From Hygrophila difformis (lineage: Eukaryota; Streptophyta; Magnoliopsida; Lamiales; Acanthaceae): a stretch of DNA of 64,000 nt. The notes under the pieces are model-generated. The model had not been told where the DNA came from. It saw only the letters and a list, made by a program, of their open reading frames with translations, and did no database searches. Shown here piece by piece: positions 33,701 through 46,714 of this stretch (its first letter is position 1; each line of letters opens with the position of its first letter). The stretch covers positions 28,139,849 to 28,203,848 of the forward strand of contig JAOANR010000005.1 in assembly GCA_030278955.1 (NCBI GenBank), given 5' to 3'. The translations under genes were made by a program, and so were the position numbers.

Positions 33701-34863
33701 CTTTGTAACTCTCTATGCCTGCTTCCATATCGAAGATATTAAGACATCACCCCCTCCTCGGCTTCATGAGTCATTGGAAGATATATGGATTTGGAAAGAG
33801 TCTTCAAATGGGCGTTATTCTGTGAAAACAACGTATAAGTTTCTGAATCAAAGTACGGAGTGGGTCGAAACTGATTGGAAGTGGCTTTGGAGCCGCACAT
33901 CCAGAGAAAATATGCATTTTTATGTGGGTTGCTCTCCCATGATTCCATACCGTTAATGAGAGTGCGGCACAGGCGGACTTAGCTGCATCGCCTTTGTGCA
34001 CGGTGTGTGGATTGTGTGGCGTTGACGCTGAAACATGGGCTCACTGCCTTCTTGATTGCAATTGGGTGAGGGCAGCTATGGATGCACTTCGTATGTATGT
34101 TCCTCAAGATTGTAAAATAGCATCCCTAAAGATGACATCCGAAGGTGTTGAGGTCGCTGGTTCACCATCTTTATGGCTCTGCGGTTTGTGGCTGCGTTAT
34201 GGATAATATGGAAAGAGCGAAATGCTAGGGTCTTTCGGGGACAACACCGCAACACTTGGTTTCTCATTCAAGAAGTGTCTAGTCTGGCTAACCAAATGGC
34301 GACCGTCAAAGAAGCTCTCCCGCCTGGTTCATGGCGCCTCTCTAACGCTTGGTGAATTGGAATGATAAGGGGACTTCCGGTCATATCTTACACGTTGATG
34401 GTAGCTCCCTTGGAAATCCAGTCACTCTGGCTATAGGTATTGTTATTCATGATGAAGATGGCCACTGGATCAGTGGAGGGTGTGGCTATTGGGACACAAT
34501 ACTAACCTCTATGCGAAGTCTCAGCGCTTCTTGCAGGGACTGGAGCTTGTGGAGGCGACTGGGATTCGTAAGATTACTTGTTACTCAGGGACTCTAAGCC
34601 GCTCTTGACTTATTGGACGTGCGGAACAGGAGTTTCATCACATTGCGGGTCTTCTTCATAGGATTGCGGACATTAGAGCGTCGTTCGAGGTTTGTACATT
34701 TAATCACATTCTTCGCGAAGGCAATCAGGTGGCCGATCTTCGCTCTCGCCAAGCCACATGGGGCGTCAAGTGAGGAATTCTACACGAATGGGCTTTCCCC
34801 CCGGACTTTGTGACTAGGGAATTGACGGCCGATGCTTCGGGCGTTTGGTTCCCTAGATTCTAG
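30725..34863 (+). pseudogene. LINE ORF2 (endonuclease, RT, RNase H), left copy
   Basis: ORF2 encodes the multi-domain enzyme for target-primed reverse transcription. The endonuclease begins KILSWNVGGIGGKQ, and the canonical first ATG reads CTG. A TGA at 31055 replaces the CGA arginine codon of the right copy, a CpG transition. From 31106 to 32704 the frame is open through WLVIGDWNQV, the RT motifs APGPDGFPALFYKKHW, DIAKAYDNVRWDF, GDPISPYLFLLVMDKL, and then a stop. The catalytic motif is FTDD at about 32780-32791. RNase H (HVDGSSLGNP, about 34390) and the end GVWFP follow, with many indels. Confidence 0.9.
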
Positions 34864-36993
34864 ACTTATCTTTCGTTGTATTTTTATCTTGGTTTTTTCT
34901 TTTTCTTTTTTCCTTGTTTGCTGGCCGTTGGCTTCTCCAAAAAAAAATTATTAAAGAATAGAATTTGTTACAATTCAGATAAAATAATCCATAATTCATT
35001 TGACCAAATTCAAATTAATGAACTATTTTGCAATAACATAAATTTTTTAAAATTTTATACATTTACTCTATATGCGAATATTTTTGTTAAAAAATAAATT
35101 AATGAACAAAAAAGTGGAAAATATAATAAGTATTTAGTGGGGGGGGGGTGGGGGGGGGAGACCCCAAAAAAAAAACAGATTTTTCCCTTGATGTTAATAA
35201 TAAAAACATATGAATTAATTCACCAAAAGATTGAAACGGAAAAAAAAGGGGCGGGCATATCCAATAACTAGAGTTGACCCAGCCGAAAGAAAGATAACAT
35301 TAACAAGTTGGTGTTTGTGGGTTTGAGATAGTTTAAGAAATTAAGTATAAATATATGTGATGTAATTTGAGGATGAGGATCAGGCCGGAGGTCCAAAGGG
35401 CGGCAAAAGATGAGATGCAATTGCACCGGGCCTCCGTCTAAAAAAAGGATCCTAAATTTTATTTCTAAATTTTAATAGTATTTTTTTTTGTTGCTATGAT
35501 ATTAATATTTAACATAATTCTTTCTATATTTTCCTATTTTAATATAACAAAATTAAACCAGTAATTTCTCATTTAATTTTTTCTTCTTAAAAAAATTACA
35601 GTGTTTATATAGACAAAAGTTTTATTTTTTAAGAATATTTCATTCTTTAATTTATTTATTTAGATTACAATGGGCATATTATCTTAAGCAAAAGTTTCGG
35701 GTTCGAGCCTTTATATATGTAAACTTCTATTTTGGGAGACACTCCTTCATTATGTCCCACCAGAATCTCGAGGTAATAATCTCGGACTCGATGACTCGAT
35801 GAGGTATGGGATACCCGGTTATTTACCAAAAAAAAATTGGGACCTACTTCCTCTGTTCTTATGAAAATGCAACACTCTCACCCTGCGCACGCAATTCCAA
35901 TGCACATTTTTAATAGTTAATAACTGACGTTGTGTATAAGTAAAAAAATTATAAAAATTTAATATTATTAAAACTACAAGATGAGTCAATTCTAACAAAA
36001 ATCTCACTTGACTAGGTTTTTTTCTTCTATAACTATTGTTTAACGTTGAATCAAAGATTGAACAATGAATAATGTCAAAAAAAAGCCAAATGTTTCATAT
36101 TCACAAAAACGGAGGTAGTATTATTTTATTTTTCCTAGAACCCTAGAATGTCAGGACCGGCCTGATGAGGATACTGTGTATATGTGAAGATTTTGAATCT
36201 GCATACGTGATGGGGCAATACATTTTTGTGATGGTTAATTGATTAGGGAAATTGTTGCATGTGTTAATTAATTAATTAAGGATAAACATAGAAAATCTCA
36301 AAATGAGAAATCGAGGGGCTTAGTTTGTACAATTTAGTCAGGTTGATTGTTGACTGTTAAGGAGAATGGAACTCATTCTACCGTGAAATACATTCACTCC
36401 AGGTATTTAGGTTGTCACGTCCGAGCACCATCTAAAAAGTTAAATACCTCTACCTAAATACCCAACTCTTCCCCCAACATAATACCCCAAAAGTAGGTAT
36501 TTAGGGGATGCGTCCCACTTACTATTATATTTATTATACCATTTACATTTTAATTTGTCAATTATAAAAAATAATTTAATTTTTAATAAATATTAAATAC
36601 TAATATTTTTAAATTATTTTAATTATTTAACATTTTAATTATTTTAAATAAATAACTCCAAATAATACTTTAAATATTTATATTACATAAAACATGAAAT
36701 AAAAAAACAAATTGGCTAATATTTTTTACATATAGGTTATTATTTTAGTAAGCATTTTTGCATATTGGTTAAATTGTGGGATAGATATTTCAGCATTTTG
36801 GAAGTATAGGTTAATATTTTTTTTAGATACATGAATTAGCATTTGGGCATATATGTTTTTATCTTTGGTAAATATTTTTACATGGGTTAACATTTAGATA
36901 CATAGGTTCATTATGTTTCGAACATATAGGTTAACATTTTGGATTCATAGATTAACATTCTAGACTTTTACTTACAGTATTATTTTTTGTTAA
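34864..36993. other. LINE 3'UTR and AT-rich flank, left copy
   Basis: It duplicates 50787-52827: LINE 3'UTR with A-tail, a SINE relic (about 35690-35826), a Stowaway-like MITE (35847-36118) and an AT-rich degenerate repeat (36710-36960). A G-run at 35139-35158 is missing from the right copy. No genes. Confidence 0.8.
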
Positions 36994-37493
36994 NNNNNNN
37001 NNNNNNNNNNNNNNNNNNNNNNNNNNNNNNNNNNNNNNNNNNNNNNNNNNNNNNNNNNNNNNNNNNNNNNNNNNNNNNNNNNNNNNNNNNNNNNNNNNNN
37101 NNNNNNNNNNNNNNNNNNNNNNNNNNNNNNNNNNNNNNNNNNNNNNNNNNNNNNNNNNNNNNNNNNNNNNNNNNNNNNNNNNNNNNNNNNNNNNNNNNNN
37201 NNNNNNNNNNNNNNNNNNNNNNNNNNNNNNNNNNNNNNNNNNNNNNNNNNNNNNNNNNNNNNNNNNNNNNNNNNNNNNNNNNNNNNNNNNNNNNNNNNNN
37301 NNNNNNNNNNNNNNNNNNNNNNNNNNNNNNNNNNNNNNNNNNNNNNNNNNNNNNNNNNNNNNNNNNNNNNNNNNNNNNNNNNNNNNNNNNNNNNNNNNNN
37401 NNNNNNNNNNNNNNNNNNNNNNNNNNNNNNNNNNNNNNNNNNNNNNNNNNNNNNNNNNNNNNNNNNNNNNNNNNNNNNNNNNNNNNNNNNNNN
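36994..37493. other. Assembly gap of exactly 500 N
   Basis: A fixed-length N run between the two overlapping copies. The true genomic distance is probably negative, that is, the contigs overlap. Confidence 0.99.
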
Positions 37494-40330
37494 ACTTGAT
37501 GACTTGGCTACCATCATTGGTCGGTAATGCGACAGCCTCGACCCATTTGGACACGTAATCGACAGCTACCAAGATATAGTAGTTTCCACCAGATGGTGGG
37601 AACGGTCCCATGAAGTCAATGCCCCATACATCGAAAATCTCAAGTGTGAGAATCCCCTTTTGAGGCATCTCATCCCTCTTGGAGATGTTTCCTAATCTTT
37701 GGCATTTGTCGCAACCTTTCACAAATGTCCTGCAATCCTCATAGATGTGAGGCCAATAAAATCCACATTCGAGGACCTTGTGGGCCGTTCAAGCGGGACC
37801 ATGGTGACCTCCATATTCTGATTCATGGCATTTTCTGACAATTTGATAGGCTTCATGCTCGGTCACACATCGCCTGATTATTGAATCGGCACAGTGTTTG
37901 AAGAGATAAGGTTCTTCCCAGAAGTAGTTTAATACATCTCGGTTGAACTTATCTTCTGATGATAGTTCGAAAACTGTGGGGTTATTCCACACGCCAAGAA
38001 GTTAGCGATGTCGGAAAACCATGACATGCTTGAATGTGCAGATGCAATGCAAACAACTTTTCGTCCGGGAACTCTTCATTGACGGCTTTGTCCTTTTTAT
38101 CATTTTCTAATCGAGATAAGTGGTCAGCAGCACCATTTATCTCGACCTCGCCTATCTTTTATTATATGTCGAATTCTTGCAACAGAAGTACCCACCTGAT
38201 TAATCGAGGTTTGGCATCTGTTTGCTAAACAAGTATCTCAGTGCAGAATGATCCGTGTACACTATAGTCTTCGTACCTATCAATACTGTCTGAATTTGTC
38301 AAACGCGAAGACTACAGCATACATTTCTTTCTCCGTTGTTGTATAGTTGACTTGGGCCTCATTCAGGGCATGACTTGCGTAATGAATTATGCAATGTCTC
38401 CCATCCTTATGTTGCCCGAGTACTGCACCTACGGCGAGATCACTAGCATCGCACATTACCTCGAAAGGTATTGACCAATCGGGTGGTTGCAACTATCGGA
38501 TGCAAAAAACCAACATCCTCTTGAGCGTGTCAAAGGCTTGGGACCACAGTTCATTTATTAGGAATGAACTTTCTTTACAAAGCAGATTAGTGAGCGGCTT
38601 GGCAAATTTAAGAGAAATCCTTAATGAATCTCCGGTAAAAACCGCATGCCCTAAGAAAGCTTCTAACTGATTTGATTGAGTTAGGAAGAGGGAGGTTGGA
38701 AATGATAGAAACTTTGGCTGGATTCAACCTCAATTACCTGCACGGGAAATGCGGTGACCTAACACTATGCCCTCAGTGACCATAAAATGGCACTTTTCCC
38801 AATTCAAAACGAGATTAGTGTCCTCACATCTCTTTAAATTCTTTGCAAGATTGGTCAAACAATCTTCAAATGTATCTCCATATACAGAGAAGTCATCCAT
38901 GAAGACCTCAGTGCATTTTTCGATAAATTCGGAGAATATAGACATCATGCAACGTTGAAAAGTAGCAGGTGCATTGCAAAGACCGAATGGCATGCGCTTG
39001 TAGGCAAAAGTGCCATAAGGGCAAGTAAAAGTTGTTTTTTCGTGGTCTTCGCATGAAATAACAATCTGATTATACCCAGAATAACCATCCAAAAAGCAAT
39101 AAAACTCTCTCCCTGCCAACCTCTCAAGCATTTGATCAATAAATGGTAATGGAAAATGGTCCTTGCGGGTGGCCTCATTCAGTTTCGGGTAGTCGATACA
39201 AACTCTCCATCCGGTCACTGGCCTGATTGCAACCTCTTCTCCTTGCTCATTCTTGGTTATGCACATCCCTCCTCATTTTGGCACGACCTGCACTGGGCTA
39301 ACCCATTTGCTGTCAGATATAGGATAGATTATACCAGCATCTAAGAGCTTGATAACCTCCTTTCTTACCACTTCTTGCATGAGGGGGTTCAAACGTCTCT
39401 GAGGTTGACGGGAGGGTTTATACTCTTCTTCCATTAAAATCCTGTGCATGCAAATAGAAGGGCTTATTCCTTTTATATCAGAAATGGTCCAACCTATTGC
39501 ATGTACATGTTTCTTAAGAACGACCACCAGAGCATTTTCTTGCTCTTGGGAGAGCTTAGCCGAAACAATCACAGGTAATTTTTTATGTTCTGCGAGAAAT
39601 GCATACTTGAGATGATCGGGTAATGTTTTAAGTTCAAGCTCTGGTGGACATTCAAGGGAAGGGAGTAGTTTGCGAGAAATGGGTAGTGGGAGATCAGATT
39701 TACCTTCAGGACCCTGCGTCAGTACAAGGCCCTCTTCTTCCTCTTCGGTGCCATCGTTCTCCTGTGTAGTGAAATCAGCACCGTCATATGCTTCAAGGTC
39801 CCCGGACTCGGGATCCTCAAATTGGACGGCGCTGCACTGTTCCTTTAGCTCAGCACCAGCAGGCATCAGTACCTGCTTTGAAGATTCATACAGCATCATT
39901 TCATCATTGTTTCCAGAGTCTGGCTCTTTCCTAACTATTACATCATCAAATGAAAAACAAGAACTGTCGTTTGGGATTTTCTGCAGTTGCTCCATGTCGA
40001 AGACAATTTCATCTCCATCAACACGGAGTGTCACCCTTCCGGATTTAGCATCTATCAGTGCCCCGCCTGTGGCCAAGAATGGCCTGCCTAAGATGAGAGG
40101 CATGTCAGAGTCCTCCTCGATGTCCAGAATGATGAAATCCAATGGAAATGGAGTACTGCCAGCTTTGATTATCACATCTTTCAAGATTCCGATTGGCTTT
40201 GTAATTGACCTATCTGCAAGCTGGAGCCTCATTTTGACAGGTTCCACCACTCCGAGCTTAAGACGTTTAACCATGGTTAATGGCATAACGTTAATGCTGG
40301 AGCCGAGGTCACATAGTCCTTTTCCGGCGT
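37494..40330 (-). pseudogene. Athila-like pol (protease to integrase core), right copy
   Basis: Protease catalytic aspartate lies in DLGSSINVMP (about 40310-40282), with an in-frame stop and frameshift just upstream. A frame of 337 residues (40286-39273) covers the protease rest, the ILGRPFLATGGALID motif and the RT N-terminus (SKWVSPVQVVPK). One TGA near 39270 splits RT. The next frame (39266-38730) has YPKLNEATRKDHFPLPFIDQ, GYSGYNQI and the active site VFMDDFSVYG (about 38890-38905). RNase H follows at 38492-38120 (VMCDASDLAVGAVLGQ), then the integrase finger ([27 protein letters not shown]) and core to the contig edge. Far fewer breaks than the left copy. Confidence 0.92.
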
Positions 40331-40439
40331 TGTTCTAGCCAATCCGAATCGGCAATGTATAGCATCCGGGGTCCTCTTTCTTCTCTGGCAGCTTCTTTTG
40401 AATAATAGCACTGCAAGTGTTGTTGAGTACCACCAATTC

Positions 40440-42704
40440 GTCCTGCTCAACCTGTCTCTTTCCTGAAATCATTTCTTTCAAGAAACTTAGCATAGACTGG
40501 CATTTCAGAGATCATTTCAATCAAAGGAAATGGTAATCTCAACTTCCCCGCAGTCTTTTCAGAAATTTTTCAAACTTCAGATCTTGTTGCTTGTTTTTAA
40601 GTCTAGCCGGGTAAGGAACCCTAGGCATGAACTTGTTTTTGTTATCATGTTTTGGTGGTAGATGAGGTTAAAGGTTGTACCTTCACATTACCGTTTTCTG
40701 TTTCTGCCGTTCCTTTTGCAGCAGTCAGACTGCTGTTCGGCTTCCTTCTGTCTCAATCCATTGCCTTCCTCACAGCATTGTCAACAGCATCATCATCTTC
40801 CCCATAGTTGTTTCCAGTATCCGCTCCCCTTGGTCCAGCCAGTACCTTCCCAGATTTCAAGGTTATTGCTTTGCATTGCGGGTTCTTTTCGCAGTGCTCT
40901 GGCAACGTCCCTTTATCCCTTTTCTGCATTTCATTAGCCATCTGTGTAACTTGGGTCTCCACATTTCTGATAGAGGCCTGCAGCTGAGTGTTAATATCCT
41001 TCTAATAAAATCAGTCATCAAATTCTCCAGCCTTGAAGGAGGCTTTTGATTTTGATTCTGATTTTTGTTTTGGTTCCATTGGCTTTGGTTTGGAATAAAT
41101 TGAGGCTGGAAGTTTTGGGGCTGAAAGTTTTGAAAGTTCTGGCTAGGCTGTTGGAAATTCTGAGGGGGTCTCTGCTGGATCTGGGGTTGGAAGTTTGGGT
41201 TCTGAAAATTCTGGCCCCTGTTCTGAATGAATCCTTGATTCTGCTGAGGATTGAATTGCTGCTGTTGTGGTTTGTTCAAGAGGTGGGAGTTAAGGGCATT
41301 GTTGTTTGAGTATGACAGGTTTGGGTGTCTATTTGGGAAAGCTCCTGCAAAGTTACAGCTTTCAGCTGCAATCTGTTCGCATGTATCAGTTGCGTGAGCA
41401 CCTTGACACAGTCCACAAATCACATCTGTTTGCTGTCCTTGAGTAGAGCTCCCAGCTCCCTGATTAACAGACAATGCTGCCACCTGCTCTTGAAGCTTTT
41501 CAATATCTGATTTTTTTACTGCACCTACAGCACACAAACCACGAGGGGAGGGGGATTAACATCATCAGTAAGAACAGATCTGTTTACACTCATTGCTTCA
41601 ATCTTGCCCCATGCTTGATCCATTGGTATGTATAGCAGATGTTGACCGCCGACAGCATCAAGCATGTATTTCCATGATGGGGTCAAACCGCTGTAGAACT
41701 TTCTCAATTTCTCCCAATCATGGAAACCATGTTGGGGGCATTTCCTGAGTAAGTTGAAGAATCGTTCCTTTGCGTCATACAGGGACTCGTCTGGCTTCAT
41801 TTTGAATTCCGCAATTTTAGAGCGGCATTCATCCACCTTGGACTCCGGGAAGTATTTCGCTAAGAAATTTCTGATCACATCCTCCCATGTGGACTTCTGA
41901 TTTACGGGCAGTGATTTGTACCATGTTCGTGCTCCGCTAGTTAGAGAGAAAGGGAACAGTCTTAATCGAATGGTGTTAGAAGATACATTCTGGTTCTTGA
42001 TAGTATCACACAATTCTAAGAAAGTCTGCAGGTGATCATGGGGATCTTCATGACTTGCCCCAGCGAACTGATTACTCTGAACAAGATTGATGAGGGCCGG
42101 CTTCAATTCGAAGTTCCTGGCTAAGAATGGAGCTTGTCCAGGAATGTTCAAATATGGCTCTAAGATTGGCTGCATGTAATCAGCGGCTGCTGCTTGATGA
42201 TTGTTCTCAGCCCCTCTTTGATATTGCTGTGGGTAATAGTTCTGATGCAGATAATAGTTGAAGTCATTAGGATTTGGGAGATTCTGGTGGGGATTCTGGT
42301 ACTGCTGATTTTGCTGGTTTTGGAAGTTTTGGTTGTTTTGGTGATTTTGGTTATTTGGTGGGTTTTGAGGGTTTGGGTTGGGAGGAGGTGCCTCGAAGTG
42401 TTGCTGTTCAATGTTTGGTGGGTTCCCACCTCTCCTGTATGATCTGAGGAGGAGGATCATCCAAATCATCGTTATCAGCATCTTCGGGGTCTTCCTCAAT
42501 GTTGTGAAGTGGTGGATTGGGTGGAATGATTGGAGGAATGTCAGGGTTTGCCATATCGGATATGTCGCTACTGGTGCTCGGTGAAAGTAGTGCATGTCTT
42601 TCCCGTTCCCGTCTTCGTTTAGTCTCTGCCCTAAGACGTCGAGCTGTCTTTTCTATCTCTGCGTTGTACGGGATTTCGGCTGGCGTCTGCTTCCTCCTTT
42701 GCAT
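40440..42704 (-). pseudogene. Athila-like gag, right copy
   Basis: ATG at 42704 opens a basic then acidic N-terminus. A one-base shift near 42440 leads to an NQ/PN-rich linker and the core gag domain (about 42110-41550), with FAGASHEDPHDHLQTFLELC, RLRLFPFSLTSGARTWYKSL, FLAKYFPESK and CPQHGFHDWEKLRKFYSGL. A second shift near 41540 leads to a frame at 41537-40863 with a coiled segment, a knuckle-like CGLCQGAHATDTC, and a long Q/N/F-rich tract (QNFQPQNFQ type). The gag protein forms the particle and binds RNA. Three frames are needed, so it is inactive as assembled. Confidence 0.9.
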
Positions 42705-42846
42705 AGAACAGCAGCTTCAATAATGACGGTACATGTACAATCCCCAGGTTAGAATTGGTTTTGTAGGTAAATATTTATATTTATATGTATAAGCTAACTA
42801 GGAGCAATGAGGAATGTAATTCTCTAATAAAACGGCGCTGCAATCC

Positions 42847-42864
42847 TCCCCGGCAACGGCGCCA
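42847..42864 (-). promoter_or_regulatory. Primer binding site, tRNA-Asp type
   Basis: On the minus strand TGGCGCCGTTGCCGGGGA directly follows the LTR end TTTCA. This is the primer site typical of Athila-lineage elements. It fixes orientation and the LTR border at 42865. The left copy at about 26833-26855 is damaged by indels. Confidence 0.9.
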
Positions 42865-45800
42865 TGAAACTTTTGACAATTTCCTACACGAGTATTTTAT
42901 CTAAAACATCCCCAAGTTGAATTTATTAAATGAGAAGAGTTATGATTGTGGGAAAGTGGTTTAAGGATTATTTTCACTTTTTATTACTCATCTGGGAAAA
43001 CTTTGATTTCAAACGGCGCTGTGGACCTCCCCGGCATGAAACTTTTGACAATTTCCTGCCTTGAAGATCATTGCCCTGAAACTTTTGACAAGTTCCCACT
43101 GCAAACTTTTGACAACTTTTGACAATTTTCTGAAAAATCATAATCCTGGTTTTCAATTTTATTTAATGAAAACTAATTATGATGGCGGAGTTGGGATTAG
43201 GGATTCTATTTATAGGTTGTCACGTTTTTATTACTCGTAGTTAAGAAACTGTGCCCACCGAAGCGCATGGTGTCAAAAATTGCAGTAATTTATAGTAAAG
43301 ACCGGATCGTTCACTGGAGGATGTGCGATAGAAGCAGGGCCCCCACTCTTTTTATAGATTTTCCACTCGTATTGCTCCACTTAATTTGAAAGGTGACTAA
43401 TCAGCTACTAACTGAATCTTAAAACTAACTTACAAAAGCACTTAAATCTATTCTACAAGCATATGAATTTCTATCTCTAGAAAAGCTGGTGAATTTATAC
43501 TAGAAAGCAAATAAAGTTATTCTAAGAATGCAGTAAATACTATCTGTAGAAGCATTGAAAATTTACACCTATGCTAGCTATGAGCTGATTCACAGTTTGG
43601 ACAGAAGGGACAGGAAGAAAAGAATAAAAATTGGACAAGTTTCTGATAAGGCATAATTAAACTTTCATTATAATACACAGATCTTTAGTTGGGATAATCC
43701 TTGTCAGACAGGTAATTCTCATGCTCTCAGTGTTGAGTTCTCTTTGATGGACAGGTACTTACAACATGAGTTTACACGTTCTTAAGACCACAGATTCTAA
43801 GATACCATAGATTTGTAACTCTGCCTGGCCTGGGTATGTTACTTCATCTATGGTGGACAGCAACACCTGACAAATCATTTATTGAAGTGCCAAGTACTAC
43901 TATCATTCTCCCATGTCACACCCAAAGATTTTAATCAAGCCTGAACTATCCCTTAACTATCAATCTTAGTAGCAGTTACACAACTCTCAATACAACCGAG
44001 TGACCTCTAATGAAAGCGTTTAAAAGAAAGCGATAAAGGAAGCATTTAAAATCCTATCACTCGGAGGTTTGAAGGTCTGACCCTGGTAGTAAAAGACAGC
44101 CCCCAGTCATGGTGACTGGGTGTGGATCAAGAATTCTCGGCTCTCGGTGAACCGCTCGCAGTGTTCACTTCCTTCCGAGTGGTTATGAGATACAAACTAA
44201 TGAAAACGAACTAATAAAGTAGTACGTTCCGAGTGTTCACTGTCCAATTTCCCAATTACTCGGATGGAGCGAATTTAGATAGCTTAAACCCTGTAATGGC
44301 AGTGCTCAATGCCAGTTGGGCCTCCTCTGTCTGTGAATTCAGATAAAAACCTACATGCTTCTTTTCTATAATGATCATTAGTCAGCATTGACAGATGTTG
44401 ACTGATTCACACTACAGATTAGAATTTGGGTTTGGAAATTAAGATAAAGAAAAGAAAATGTATCTGGATAGGAGTCAGCTGAGCAGCTATTTATCTTCCC
44501 CGGATGGACGAACCGCCAAGGCTTCCACTGACTGCTATCCAGACCATGCAAAATAACACTTAGTAACTAATACCCAGAATACGAGCTAGTTTATCCGTAA
44601 GGGAATACCCGCCAACATTAGTCTGATGTATTCTTCACTAATTTGTTACACACAATACAGAAAAGACAAGACGGAAATAAAATAAAAACAAGGCCTTGTA
44701 TGAGAGACATTGGTTTCTCATGCAAGGTTATAGAATTAATCCCTAGTTGATGACCTAAATAATCCCTCCTACCATAATTAATTTCAGTCCGGATTATCTG
44801 TTTAAGGCATCATGGTTTGTTTATAGAAAAATGTTTTAATGACAATTGAACAAAGATCCTTTAATCATAACAATTAGTGATTTAATCATTGCTAATTACA
44901 ATCATTAATCATCAATGACTAGAGGGTTCAATTAATTAAGTGATGGAAATGGAGAATCAAAATTTCGGCAGCATACGCCTTATATGCAATTCTGGGATAT
45001 TACATCTTAATCCGTGGGATTAAGGTGTGACTGTTTGCAATATATTAGAGTATAAGAAATCAGAATTTTTGGGATTAAATAGAGGAGAGGACTCTGTTGA
45101 GAAACCATAAATTGTGTCACGAGCCTAGTCCCGCGACATGGGTACCTCGACAGGTTTTCAGAAATTTGGCAGAGTTTCACCTTGTGTCGCTAAGCAAAAG
45201 TGTTGTCGCGAGGCGTGGCCTCGCGACAGGAGTTTAGCGACACAGGGTTTTTCTGAGAATTTTCAAAGTATTTGGCTCCCAGTCGCTAGTCTGGAAATTG
45301 TGTCGCGAGGCGTGGCCTCGCGACAGGATGTCTAGCGACTGGGTTTTCAAAAATATTGACAAGGCATAATTTTCTGTCTCGGAATAAAAGTGTGTCGCGA
45401 ACCGTGGGTTCGCGACAGGGGTGTTCCGCGACAGAGGCCATGCAGAAAAAATTACAAGAGTTTGGTCCTCAATCGCTAAGCAGGTGTTGTGTCGCGGACC
45501 GTAGGTTCGCGACAGGAGTGCCTCGCGACCGAGGGTTTTCAAAATATCAAGACATGGTGTCCTTAGACACCCTTGTCGCGAAACAACCTTCCTGTCGCTA
45601 GACGTGGTTCTCGCGACATGAGGCGGTTGGCGACAGGGATGGTTCAAGACACAAGTCAGTAAAAGCAGAAAATGAACAGTGGCATGCAAAACAGCGTGAT
45701 CTCATCCTATTTCAGATTCAAAAGCTATTCTAAGCTAAAACAACCAAACAACATTTGAAATAACAAGAACATGCTTGAACATAAATAAACTAAACTGGAA

Positions 45801-46680
45801 CAGTATTTAAAATAACAGCAAAATCCTAATCTAGGGTTTGATCACACGCATACATAACCTCATTCAACAAAAGAGCAACAGTAAGCATAATAAAGGGAAA
45901 TGGGGTCAAATGACCCCAAATGGAAATAAAGCAATTAAATCCATGGGGGTGTGAGACCCATTTCATGATTTGGGACAGATTTAGTGAATATTTTCCCATT
46001 TTATTAAGTGGGTATGTTAATACCCATGGTTTGGGTATTTACAAAACCCTAAAACAAAGTTTAGCAAGAAAAACATAGTATAAATTGGCTACCTAACCAC
46101 TGAAACAGTGGAAAACATAAAAACTAAAACTAACTATGCTAAACTATGGACATAATTAAATAATACAAAAAAAATAAAAACTAACTACACTACCTAAGAA
46201 CTTGATGCTCCCTTCTGCCTTCAAGAGTAATTTTTCTAACCAAAAAAAAGCTCTTTGTCTCAAGGGAATCACCTCATATTTATAGAAGTGAAACCCTAGG
46301 CCCATGGGCCTTGATCTGAAGCCCATTGTGTCTTGCATCACACACATCACACTGTGTCGCGGAACAACACTGCATGTGGCAAGGCTTCTCGACAGGGTCT
46401 TGGTCTTCAATTTGTGCAACTGTGTCGCTATCCATGCCTGTGTCGCTAGGCAATGGATCGCAACCGGGGTTCCGCGACCGGGAACTGGGGACATGGCTTC
46501 TTCTTCAGGCTGCATGTTGTGTCGCCAAACCTTCCTGTGTCGCGAGGCCATGGACCGCGACACAGGAGCTTCCCGCGACCGGGTGTTCCTGGACACACTG
46601 AATTGGGCCAGATGGGCCGAAATTATTCTTTTTGTGGGCTTTTCTTTCTTTTCCCCATCTTTTCCGTTCCCCTTTTTCTT
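42865..46680 (-). repeat. 5' LTR of the Athila-like element, right copy
   Basis: It begins TGAAAC and ends CCTTTTTCTT, with the terminal nine bases lost. It lacks the 636-bp block of the 3' LTR. A TATA box, TCTATAAATA on the minus strand, lies at 46277-46286. The five-unit palindrome array lies at about 45183-45640, downstream of the inferred start of transcription, and the U3 cluster at about 46354-46595. Confidence 0.9.
46277..46286 (-). promoter_or_regulatory. TATA box of the Athila-like 5' LTR
   Basis: TCTATAAATA on the minus strand, followed by TGAGGTGATTCCC. The matching site of the 3' LTR reads TCAATAAATA, so the promoter has decayed there. Transcription would start near 46245-46255. 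Confidence 0.6.
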
Positions 46681-46709
46681 GATAAGGCATAATTAAACTT
46701 CCATTTTAA
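46679..46709 (+). other. 31-nt filler at the LTR-LINE junction (right copy)
   Basis: Identical to the filler of the left copy and to LTR positions 11785-11815. It replaces the terminal nine bases of the LTR, and no target duplication is visible. Confidence 0.8.
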
Positions 46710-46714
46710 GACAC

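Larger units (their letters stand above)
21344..36993. other. Redundant contig end: duplicates 37494-52827
   Basis: Base 21344 corresponds to 37494, the first base after the second gap. Base 36993, the last base before that gap, corresponds to 52827. Order, orientation and breakpoints of every element inside agree. Differences are mostly single-base indels, plus poly-G blocks in this copy and a substitution-rich segment at about 30720-32650. This is the signature of two overlapping contigs placed side by side, not of a genomic duplication. Confidence 0.88.
11032..46680 (-). mobile_element. Athila-like Ty3/gypsy retrotransposon, minus strand (assembly span inflated)
   Basis: From right to left it has a 5' LTR, a primer site, gag, protease, RT, RNase H, integrase, a 3' region holding an F-box exon, a polypurine tract and the 3' LTR. 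Primer site and gag/pol similarity place it in the Athila lineage of non-chromodomain Ty3/gypsy elements. The coordinates include two 500-N gaps and the duplicated 21344-36993, so the real element is roughly 20 kb. Every coding domain carries frameshifts or stops in at least one copy. Confidence 0.88.
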
